Source of the DNA: Spirochaetaceae bacterium
GTDB taxonomy: Bacteria > Spirochaetota > Spirochaetia > Treponematales > Breznakiellaceae
Assembly: GCA_031265635.1 (NCBI GenBank)
Contig: JAISCK010000176.1
Location: 1-7,468, forward strand
Direction: 5' to 3'
DNA length: 7,468 nucleotides
The notes below the pieces were generated by a model that saw nothing but the letters and a program-made list of their open reading frames with translations, was not told the origin of the DNA and made no database searches. Positions 1-5,189 of this stretch are shown here, piece after piece (positions within the stretch are counted from its first letter, which is position 1; each line of letters opens with the position of its first letter). The position numbers were made by a program, and so were the translations under genes.

Positions 1-2298
1 TTTGATCCGGCCTATTCGCCGGTCCTGTACAGCAGGGAGGGGCGGCTCCTGGGCGCCATGACCGCCTCCGACGGCCAGTGGCGCTTTCCGCCGGGAAAAG
101 AAATCAACGAAAAATTCAGCGCGGCCCTCATTGAATATGAAGACCGCCGTTTCCGCTTTCATCCGGGCGTTGATCCCCTTGCCCTTGCCAGGGCCTTCCT
201 TGCCAACATCAGGGCCGGAGAGGTGGTGTCGGGAGCCTCGACCATTACCATGCAGACAGTACGCATGATGAGGAGGAACCGGGGCCGTACAGTTTTTGAA
301 AAATGCGTCGAGGCTTTTCTTGCCCTGCGGCTTGAGATCAGGTTTTCAAAAGACGAGATACTCGCCCTGTACAGCGCCCATGCCCCCTTTGGCGGCAATG
401 TGGTGGGCCTTGAGGCGGCAAGCTGGCGCTGGTTTGGCCGTCCCCCCCTTGAGCTTTCCTGGGCCGAGGCCGCGGTCCTCGCCGTACTCCCCAACGGGCC
501 GGCCCTGGTTCATCCGGGAAGGAACAGGGAACTGCTCAAAATAAAACGGGACGCCCTGCTCGAAAGGCTTTGCCGCCGTGGTTTTTTTGATGAAGAAACC
601 CTGACCCTCGCCAGAGCCGAGGCCCTGCCCGGCGAAGTCCTTCCCCTGCCCGGCCTTGCTCCCCACCTGCTTGCCAGGGCAGTACGGGAGAACGCCGGGC
701 GAAAAAACGGGGCCGCTGGTTCTGATGATGCCGTACTTCCCCGGACTACCATTGATTTTTCCATCCAGGAAAGAAGCGCCGCCGTCATGGAGCGCTGGGC
801 CCGGCGTTTCGCGGAGAACGGCATCATGAACGGCGCCGCCCTTGTCATGGACACCCAAAGCGGCGAGGTGCTTGCCTATGTGGGCAATGTCAAAAGCGCC
901 GAGGCCGCCGATGTGGATATCATACTGTCGCCCCGGAGTTCGGGCAGCGCCCTAAAGCCCTTTCTCTACGCCGCCATGCTTGATTCGGGGGACCTGCTTC
1001 CGCGGGCCCTGATAAGCGACATTCCGACCAGGGTGGGAAGCTACAGCCCCGAAAACATGAGCCGGAATTATCTCGGCGTTGTTCCCGCCGGCGAGGCCCT
1101 TTCCCGTTCCCTTAATATACCGGCGGTGCGTTCCCTGAGAGTCTACGGCGTGGAACGTTTTGCCCGGCTGCTGCGGGACCTGGGAATAACCACCCTCTTC
1201 CGCCGGGGCGAGGATTACGGCCTTCCCCTCATACTCGGCGGGGCCGAAACCACCCTCTGGGATCTTGCCGGTCTTTACGGCGGCCTTGCCAGAAGCGCCC
1301 TGGACCAGGGGGACGGCGTTACGCGCTTTTTTCCGCCCAGGGTTTTTGTTGAACCGGGCGAAAACAGCGCCCCCTCCGGACGCGGCCTTCTTTCCGCCGG
1401 GGCCGCCTGGCTTACCCTGGAAGCACTGACCTTTGCTTCCCGCCCCGGTGAGGAAGCGGCCTGGCAGGACTACGCGAGTTCCCGGCGCATAGCCTGGAAG
1501 ACGGGAACCAGTTTCGGTTTCAGGGACGCCTGGGCCATAGGCGTTACCCCCCGGTGGACCGTGGCCGTGTGGATAGGCAACGCCTCGGGCGAGGGGAGGC
1601 CCGAACTCAGAAGCGCGCTGAGTTCCGCCCCGGTTCTTTTTGAATTGTTCTCGGGCCTCGAAGGCGCCCAATGGTTTCCCAGGCCCGGCGCCGCGCTTAA
1701 AAGCCTTGAGGTCTGCGGCAATTCAGGCTATCCTGCGGGCCCCGACTGCGGGACCGTAACGGAAACCCTTGTTCCCCGTGGCGCGCCGCCGGGGCAGCCC
1801 TGTCCGTACTGTAAAACCATTACCCTGAACGGGGAGGGGACCATGAGGATAGCGTTAGGCGCATCGTATTCCGGAAAGGTGATTCGGAAAAAGTGGTTTA
1901 TCCTCCCCCCTGCCGAGGAATGGTATTTCAGGAAGTGGAACCTTGATTACCGGGACCTTCCGCCCCTTGGGCCTGACGGAGAAACGCCGGGGGCCGTTTC
2001 ATCCCGGAGCGATGAGGTTTCCCTGCCCCTGGCCCTTTTTAACCCCGAACAGGGCGCGCGGATTTTTGTTCCCGTAGAAATAGACGGAAGGCCGGGCAGC
2101 GTTGTTTTTTCCGCCGCCCACAGGGACCCCAACGCGGCGCTCTACTGGCATTTGGACGAACAGTACCTGGGTTCAACCGGAATCTTTCATGAGATGGAAG
2201 CCCGGCCCGCCCCCGGCGTCCACACCCTTACTCTCGTGGACGGCTCGGGACACAGAATAATCCGCCGCTTTGAAATACTGGAAAAGGAAACTTCATAA
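1..2298 (+). CDS. pbpC: Penicillin-binding protein 1C, 5'-truncated by the window
   Basis: Bifunctional peptidoglycan synthase of the PBP1C class: glycosyltransferase plus DD-transpeptidase, acting on the periplasmic face of the inner membrane. The frame is open from base 1, and residues encoded before the ATG at 58 already match PBP1C (DxxGRLLGAM-like), so that ATG is not the start. The true start and the membrane anchor lie upstream. Numbering from base 1 (765 codons visible): GT51 catalytic motif EDRRF at 47-51, SGASTITMQ at 77-85, and an APFGGN motif near 128. Transpeptidase motifs are SALK with Ser316/Lys319, SLN at 370-372 and KTGTS at 500-504. The stretch after KTGTS (GFRDAWAIGV) is diagnostic of PBP1C. 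Four cysteines (572, 583, 601, 604) precede a PBP1C C-terminal BiPBP_C-type beta domain at about 670-761. All catalytic residues are present. In many bacteria an alpha-2-macroglobulin gene sits upstream, but that side is outside the window. The stop overlaps the end of icd by 6 bp. Confidence 0.95.
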   Translation, partial: FDPAYSPVLYSREGRLLGAMTASDGQWRFPPGKEINEKFSAALIEYEDRRFRFHPGVDPLALARAFLANIRAGEVVSGASTITMQTVRMMRRNRGRTVFEKCVEAFLALRLEIRFSKDEILALYSAHAPFGGNVVGLEAASWRWFGRPPLELSWAEAAVLAVLPNGPALVHPGRNRELLKIKRDALLERLCRRGFFDEETLTLARAEALPGEVLPLPGLAPHLLARAVRENAGRKNGAAGSDDAVLPRTTIDFSIQERSAAVMERWARRFAENGIMNGAALVMDTQSGEVLAYVGNVKSAEAADVDIILSPRSSGSALKPFLYAAMLDSGDLLPRALISDIPTRVGSYSPENMSRNYLGVVPAGEALSRSLNIPAVRSLRVYGVERFARLLRDLGITTLFRRGEDYGLPLILGGAETTLWDLAGLYGGLARSALDQGDGVTRFFPPRVFVEPGENSAPSGRGLLSAGAAWLTLEALTFASRPGEEAAWQDYASSRRIAWKTGTSFGFRDAWAIGVTPRWTVAVWIGNASGEGRPELRSALSSAPVLFELFSGLEGAQWFPRPGAALKSLEVCGNSGYPAGPDCGTVTETLVPRGAPPGQPCPYCKTITLNGEGTMRIALGASYSGKVIRKKWFILPPAEEWYFRKWNLDYRDLPPLGPDGETPGAVSSRSDEVSLPLALFNPEQGARIFVPVEIDGRPGSVVFSAAHRDPNAALYWHLDEQYLGSTGIFHEMEARPAPGVHTLTLVDGSGHRIIRRFEILEKETS

Positions 2299-3492
2299 CA
2301 GGCGGCCCGCAATGGCGTCGATAAATTCCCAGGAGTCAAGAATTTTTCCCCCGCCGGAGAGGAGGGCAAGGTCTCCGGTCATCTCCCCGGCCTCAATGGT
2401 CCTGATTGTCGCGTCTTCAAGTTTTTTGGCAAAGGAGAAGAGATCGGGAAGCCCGTCAAGTTCCGCCCGCTTTGCCAGGGCGCCGGTCCAGGCGAAAATC
2501 AGGGCCACCGAATTGGAACTGGTTTTTTCGCCCTTCTGCCAGCGGTAATAATGCCGCTGCACGGTGCCGTGGGCCGCTTCGTACTCGAATTTCCCCGAAG
2601 GCGAAACCAGTACGCTGGTCATCATGGCTATGCTGCCCGCGGCGCTGGCTATCATGTCGCTCATCACGTCGCCGTCGTAATTCCGGCAGGCCCAGAGAAA
2701 ACCTCCCCTGCTTTTGACGACCCTGGCCACGGCGTCGTCAATGAGGGTGTAAAAATAATCTATCCCGGCGGCGGCGCATTTTTCTTTATATTCAGTCTCG
2801 TAAACCTGCGCGAAAAGATCCTTAAAGCGGCCGTCGTATGTTTTCGAAATAGTGTCTTTCGCGGCAAACCATACGGGGAGCTTTTCCTGTATGGCGTAGA
2901 TAAAGCAGGCCCTGGCGAAATTTTTTATTGATTCATCATAATTATGAATACCCTGGACAACGCCCGGACTCTTCATGTCCGCTACGGTAACGCGCTCTTC
3001 CCCGCCGCCGTCACGGGGGGTATAGACCAGTTCCACCTTTCCCGGTCCGGGGATGGACATTTCAGAAGCCTTGTACAGATCGCCGTAGGCGTGGCGTCCT
3101 ATGGTTATGGGTTTTTCCCAGGTCGATACCGAAGGCTTTACGCGGGAAACCTGAATGGGCCTGCGGAATACCGTACCGTCAAGTATGGCCCTGATGGTTC
3201 CGTTGGGACTGGGGAGAAGCTGCCTGAGACCGTACTCCTGCTGCCGCGCGGCGTTGCTGGTTATGGTCGCGCACTTGACCCCTACGCCGAGCCTTTCTAT
3301 GGCTTCCGCCGCCTCGACCGTAACCCTGTCGCCGGTATCATCCCTGACCTTGATGGCCAGGTCATAGTATTCGGTTTTAAGGTCCACAAAGGGGGAGAGC
3401 AGTTTCTCCTTGATAAGGGCCCAAAGCACCCTGGTCATTTCATCCCCGTCCATCTCGACGATGGGGGTCTTCATCTTGATACGTTCAGCCAT
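2293..3492 (-). CDS. icd: Isocitrate dehydrogenase, NADP-dependent, eukaryote-type subfamily
   Basis: Oxidises isocitrate to 2-oxoglutarate and CO2 with NADP+, in the cytoplasm. It feeds glutamate synthesis and supplies NADPH. The 399-aa protein is full length for the homodimeric subfamily II enzymes, and its numbering runs almost in step with human IDH1. Visible active-site residues: Thr78, Ser95 in SPNGTIR, Arg101, Arg110, Arg133 in IGRHAYGD (equivalent to IDH1 R132), Tyr140, Lys212, and the metal-binding acids Asp252, Asp275 and Asp279 (NYDGDVMSD). The coenzyme loop HGTVQRHY (308-315) keeps the Arg-His pair that contacts the 2'-phosphate in NADP enzymes, so NADP rather than NAD is predicted. 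The ATG at 3490-3492 is preceded by AGGAGG four bases upstream and by a good promoter sharing its -35 with a rightward unit. No convincing terminator is seen before the convergent pbpC end. Confidence 0.96.
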   Translation of the reverse strand: MAERIKMKTPIVEMDGDEMTRVLWALIKEKLLSPFVDLKTEYYDLAIKVRDDTGDRVTVEAAEAIERLGVGVKCATITSNAARQQEYGLRQLLPSPNGTIRAILDGTVFRRPIQVSRVKPSVSTWEKPITIGRHAYGDLYKASEMSIPGPGKVELVYTPRDGGGEERVTVADMKSPGVVQGIHNYDESIKNFARACFIYAIQEKLPVWFAAKDTISKTYDGRFKDLFAQVYETEYKEKCAAAGIDYFYTLIDDAVARVVKSRGGFLWACRNYDGDVMSDMIASAAGSIAMMTSVLVSPSGKFEYEAAHGTVQRHYYRWQKGEKTSSNSVALIFAWTGALAKRAELDGLPDLFSFAKKLEDATIRTIEAGEMTGDLALLSGGGKILDSWEFIDAIAGRLL

Positions 3493-3522
3493 GACTCCTC
3501 CTGTACAGCCGCAAATTTTTAT

Positions 3523-3551
3523 ATCATAGCGGTTTCATGGTATATTGACAA
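3523..3551 (-). promoter_or_regulatory. icd promoter (sigma70-type)
   Basis: On the minus strand, TTGTCA (3546-3551) is followed after a 17-base spacer by TATGAT (3523-3528). Each box is one base off consensus. The start point would fall near 3516, giving a leader of about 24 nt that holds the AGGAGG ribosome site at 3497-3502. The -35 box overlaps the -35 box of the opposite-strand promoter almost completely. Confidence 0.75.
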
Positions 3552-3573
3552 GTTACCGGACTTGAAGTATATT
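3545..3573 (+). promoter_or_regulatory. Rightward promoter of the orphan small RNA
   Basis: A perfect -35 box TTGACA (3545-3550) is followed by a 17-base spacer and TATATT (3568-3573), which matches TATAAT at five of six positions. The predicted start is about G3580. No rightward protein gene begins for roughly 800 bases, and an intrinsic terminator follows within 90 bases, so the product should be a short untranslated RNA. Confidence 0.75.
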
Positions 3574-3579
3574 TTAATT

Positions 3580-3662
3580 GCCACCAGGGGAGGCGGCATT
3601 GTAGCCTCCTCTGCCACAATCCGGCCCCAGGGAACCGAATGTTCTTTAGGGCCGGGTTTTTT
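3580..3662 (+). ncRNA. Candidate small RNA of about 83 nt, family unknown
   Basis: The span is defined by a strong promoter on its left and a T-run terminator on its right. Directly visible structure: a 10-bp hairpin (arms 3585-3594 and 3604-3613, one G-U pair, nine-base loop GGCATTGTA), a short linker containing ACAAT that could pair with ATTGT in that loop, and then the long terminator stem. The right arm of hairpin 1 contains CCTCCT, complementary to Shine-Dalgarno sequences. I do not see the signatures of SRP RNA, 6S RNA, tmRNA, RNase P RNA or a common riboswitch. It lies between two leftward genes, so it is not a leader of either. I found no credible ORF with ATG, GTG or TTG inside. The transcript and its start are inferred from sequence; the function is unknown. 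Confidence 0.65.
3621..3662 (+). terminator. Intrinsic terminator of the small RNA
   Basis: Arms 3621-3635 and 3641-3655 pair at 14 of 15 positions (one C-A mismatch, two G-U pairs) around the loop CGAAT. The base is CCGGCCC/GGGCCGG and is followed by G and six T residues (3657-3662). AAT before the stem can also pair with the start of the T-run. The minus-strand side lacks a comparable T tract, so the terminator works mainly rightward. Its T-run touches the stop codon of the leftward nuclease gene. Confidence 0.85.
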
Positions 3663-4227
3663 ATGTATCCACAATTGCCCGAAGTTCGTCATATGCCCAA
3701 TAATAGAGTTCCCCGGCAGCCTCGAAATAACAGATACAGCGGCCTTTATCCACAGTATTTTTAAGTTCTCCCGCTATTTTGGCCCGGACACTTTCAATAG
3801 TAAAGGGGGTATACAAACGAAGGAAAACATCATGTTCCGCTTGTATTTCCGGGTGGGCTTCAAGCACGGAACGCCCCTGTTTATAACCTTTCTTGAAAGA
3901 TTTGCCAAGAGTTGTCCGGTTGCCGGATATGGTTTTTAACTCAACAACCGCCCCGTCTATAACCGCATCGGCATGCTTTTTACCTATTTCCGGTTCTTTC
4001 GGATGTTCAGGGAGAAAATATGCGGTACTTCCCCGGTCGGTTAAAATCCGCACATCGGAAATCTCCCGGTATAGTCTGGCCTGTTCCTTATGGCCTCCGG
4101 TTAAACGGCTTTTGGCTACATAAATATTTGTGCCATGAACTACCCATTCCTCACAGGGATATAGAGCGGCGGCAAGCCGGCGGGAATTCCGGTCATTGTC
4201 TACTGGATTTTGTCCGCTTTTCATCAT
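3661..4227 (-). CDS. Small PD-(D/E)XK nuclease, CdiA C-terminal toxin-like
   Basis: A 188-aa soluble protein with no signal peptide or membrane segment. Residues 66-118 carry the pattern of the CdiA C-terminal tRNase-type nuclease domain: a YFLPE segment, then KKHADAVIDG with Asp87, then VVELKT with Glu97 and Lys99, and a downstream basic stretch ending KQG (116-118). Asp-x9-Glu-x-Lys fits a PD-(D/E)XK metal-dependent nuclease core. In contact-dependent inhibition systems such domains sit at the end of large secreted proteins and cut tRNA. Here the domain stands alone, with about 65 residues before it. An AGGAG site seven bases upstream supports the first of two tandem ATGs (4225-4227). The gene is visibly less GC-rich than its neighbours, suggesting acquisition. 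No immunity gene is recognisable next to it. Related stand-alone proteins also occur in phage regions. Family assignment is moderately sure; an RNA or DNA substrate cannot be told from sequence. Confidence 0.75.
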   Translation of the reverse strand: MMKSGQNPVDNDRNSRRLAAALYPCEEWVVHGTNIYVAKSRLTGGHKEQARLYREISDVRILTDRGSTAYFLPEHPKEPEIGKKHADAVIDGAVVELKTISGNRTTLGKSFKKGYKQGRSVLEAHPEIQAEHDVFLRLYTPFTIESVRAKIAGELKNTVDKGRCICYFEAAGELYYWAYDELRAIVDT

Positions 4228-4285
4228 AAATTTTCTCCTGCCTCACGGCGGTGAATGATATGATGCCCAAGGCATTTATAGATTT

Positions 4286-4315
4286 TACATATTCACAAAA
4301 TATTACCGGTGTCAA
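4286..4315 (-). promoter_or_regulatory. Possible promoter of the nuclease gene
   Basis: A perfect minus-strand TTGACA (4310-4315) lies in the AT-rich spacer upstream of the nuclease gene. The best -10 at acceptable spacing is TATGTA (4286-4291, 18-base spacer), which is weak. Two AATATT copies flank ACCGGT across the -35 box (4299-4319) and could be an operator, but this is tentative. Confidence 0.35.
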
Positions 4316-4352
4316 TATTGAAAACACAGTAGCGGCACTCCGGTCCGGGCGG

Positions 4353-4358
4353 TATAAT
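4353..4358 (+). promoter_or_regulatory. Perfect -10 box upstream of the macrodomain gene
   Basis: TATAAT occurs 17 bases before the ATG of the macrodomain gene. The sequence about 17 bases upstream (TAGCGG) is a poor -35. A start near 4365 would give a leader of only about 11 bases. GGGGG at 4365-4369 is the only ribosome-site-like element. Confidence 0.4.
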
Positions 4359-4375
4359 GGGATTGGGGGTACGCT

Positions 4376-4909
4376 ATGGGAGCGCGCATAGAAGTTATCC
4401 GGGGCGATATTACTGTCCTTGATGTTGACGTAATCGTGAACGCCGCCAATTCGGCTCTTATGGGCGGGGGCGGCGTGGACGGGGCCATACACCGGGCCGC
4501 GGGGCCGCTTCTGCATGAGGAGTGTATGAAGATAGCCGCCTCAAGGCCCGCCGGCCAGGCCTGTCCCGCGGGAGAGGCGGTCATCACCGGGGCGTACGCT
4601 CTTCCCTGCAAAAAGGTGATTCATACCGTGGGGCCGGTATGGCATGGCGGCGTTCAGGGCGAGGCCGCTCTCCTTGCTTCCTGCTACAGAAAGAGCCTTC
4701 TTCTTGCCGAAAAGTCCGGCCTTACAAGCATAGCGTTTCCCAATATTTCAACCGGCGTGTACGGGTATCCAAAAGACAGGGCCGCGTCTGTCGCGGTTGG
4801 GGCCGTGCGGAGCGCCCTCGAAGAAACCCCGGAAATCACCGGGGTGTTGTTTGTCTGTTTTGACCGGGAGAACCTGGAACTGTACCGGCGTCTGCTGGGA
4901 GCGCGTTAA
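4376..4909 (+). CDS. ymdB: Macrodomain protein, YmdB-type O-acetyl-ADP-ribose deacetylase
   Basis: A 177-aa single macrodomain, the same length as E. coli YmdB and alike from end to end. Family members bind ADP-ribose, deacetylate O-acetyl-ADP-ribose and can remove ADP-ribose from proteins; E. coli YmdB also modulates RNase III. Visible signatures: RGDIT with Asp11, VIVNAAN with Asn25 (adenine and distal-ribose region), MGGGGVDGAIHRAAG with Asp35 (catalytic region), HTVGPVW at 83-89, and STGVYGYP at 125-132 with Tyr129 in the phosphate-binding loop. The catalytic set is intact. The start ATG follows TATAAT and a weak GGGGG ribosome site, so expression may be low. The last 74 bp are shared with the opposite-strand DUF167 gene. 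Adjacency to a toxin-like nuclease raises a toxin-countering role, but the two diverge and nothing else links them. Confidence 0.93.
   Translation: MGARIEVIRGDITVLDVDVIVNAANSALMGGGGVDGAIHRAAGPLLHEECMKIAASRPAGQACPAGEAVITGAYALPCKKVIHTVGPVWHGGVQGEAALLASCYRKSLLLAEKSGLTSIAFPNISTGVYGYPKDRAASVAVGAVRSALEETPEITGVLFVCFDRENLELYRRLLGAR
4820..4845 (-). terminator. Terminator-like hairpin for the DUF167 operon inside the macrodomain gene
   Basis: On the minus strand the arms are 4839-4845 and 4826-4832, a 7-bp inverted repeat (ACCCCGG/CCGGGGT) around a six-base loop. TTTCTTC follows, overlapping the base of the stem. The TGA of the DUF167 gene (4836-4838) lies in the loop. The T tract is short and interrupted, so efficiency is uncertain. 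Confidence 0.5.
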
Positions 4910-5189
4910 GGAGTCCGAGGAGCTTTCCTTTCAGTTCCGGGGGAAGGGCAATGGTTTTGAGCCGGGACCTTTCCCCTGATATGAGGGTGATTTCTTTTTT
5001 GGCGCAGCCCAAAGTCTTTGCGAAAAAGGCTATGAGTTCCGCGTTGGCCCTGCCGTCTTCGGGCGCGGCGGCTATCCTTACCTTGAGCCTTCCGCCCCGG
5101 ATTCCCGACAGCAGGGACCGCGAAGCGCCGGGCGCCGCCTTGATGTCAAGAAAAATCCGCCCGTCCTTTTCCCTTACGCATTCATCCAC
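4836..5189 (-). CDS. DUF167 / UPF0235 (YggU-like) protein
   Basis: A 117-aa cytoplasmic protein of the widespread YggU/UPF0235 family, whose biochemical role is unknown. Family pattern from the chosen start: DGRIFLDIKAAPGASRS (9-25), RLKVRIAAAPEDGRANAELI (34-53, the most conserved block, with Gly46, Ala48 and Asn49), then ISGERSRLKTIAL (70-82). The frame continues upstream without family likeness. I chose GTG at 5187-5189 because AGGAGG (5194-5199) lies four bases before it and the domain begins within ten residues. That GTG overlaps the upstream gene's TGA in GTGGATGA, implying coupled translation. The domain ends near residue 95; the last 24 residues (PADAG onward) are encoded in the stretch antisense to the macrodomain gene and look like a low-complexity tail. 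Confidence 0.9.
   Translation of the reverse strand: MDECVREKDGRIFLDIKAAPGASRSLLSGIRGGRLKVRIAAAPEDGRANAELIAFFAKTLGCAKKEITLISGERSRLKTIALPPELKGKLLGLLNALPADAGTVPGSPGQNRQTTPR

Larger units (their letters stand above)
4228..4375. other. AT-rich spacer between the nuclease and macrodomain genes
   Basis: 148 bases between two divergent genes. It is the most AT-rich stretch of the window apart from the icd/small-RNA promoter region. It holds the AGGAG site of the nuclease gene (4235-4239), a minus-strand TTGACA, the paired AATATT copies around ACCGGT, and the TATAAT of the macrodomain gene. No small ORF or stable hairpin was seen. Confidence 0.6.

Noticed and set aside
952..1671. Minus-strand open frame of about 240 codons inside pbpC
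   Set aside because: It is antisense to the transpeptidase domain, is Gly/Pro/Ala-rich, and lacks a ribosome site or any recognisable domain. It is a by-product of GC-rich codon use.
3580..3662. Riboswitch or leader of a downstream gene
   Set aside because: Both neighbouring protein genes run leftward, and the next rightward gene starts about 700 bases on with its own -10 box. A free-standing RNA is the simpler reading, though a displaced leader cannot be fully excluded.
2944..3939. Long plus-strand open frame of about 330 codons across icd and the nuclease gene
   Set aside because: It is antisense to most of icd and to part of the nuclease gene, covers the small-RNA terminator, has no ribosome site or domain, and its codons mirror the real opposite-strand genes.
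4826..4862. Hairpin plus T-rich stretch as a rightward terminator
   Set aside because: On the plus strand it would end the macrodomain transcript before its stop codon, and the T-rich stretch is broken by many G residues. The minus-strand reading fits better.
3661..4909. Nuclease and macrodomain genes as a DarTG-like toxin/antitoxin pair
   Set aside because: DarT is an ADP-ribosyltransferase and sits in an operon with its macrodomain partner. Here the toxin-like protein is a PD-(D/E)XK nuclease and the genes diverge, so no functional pairing is supported.
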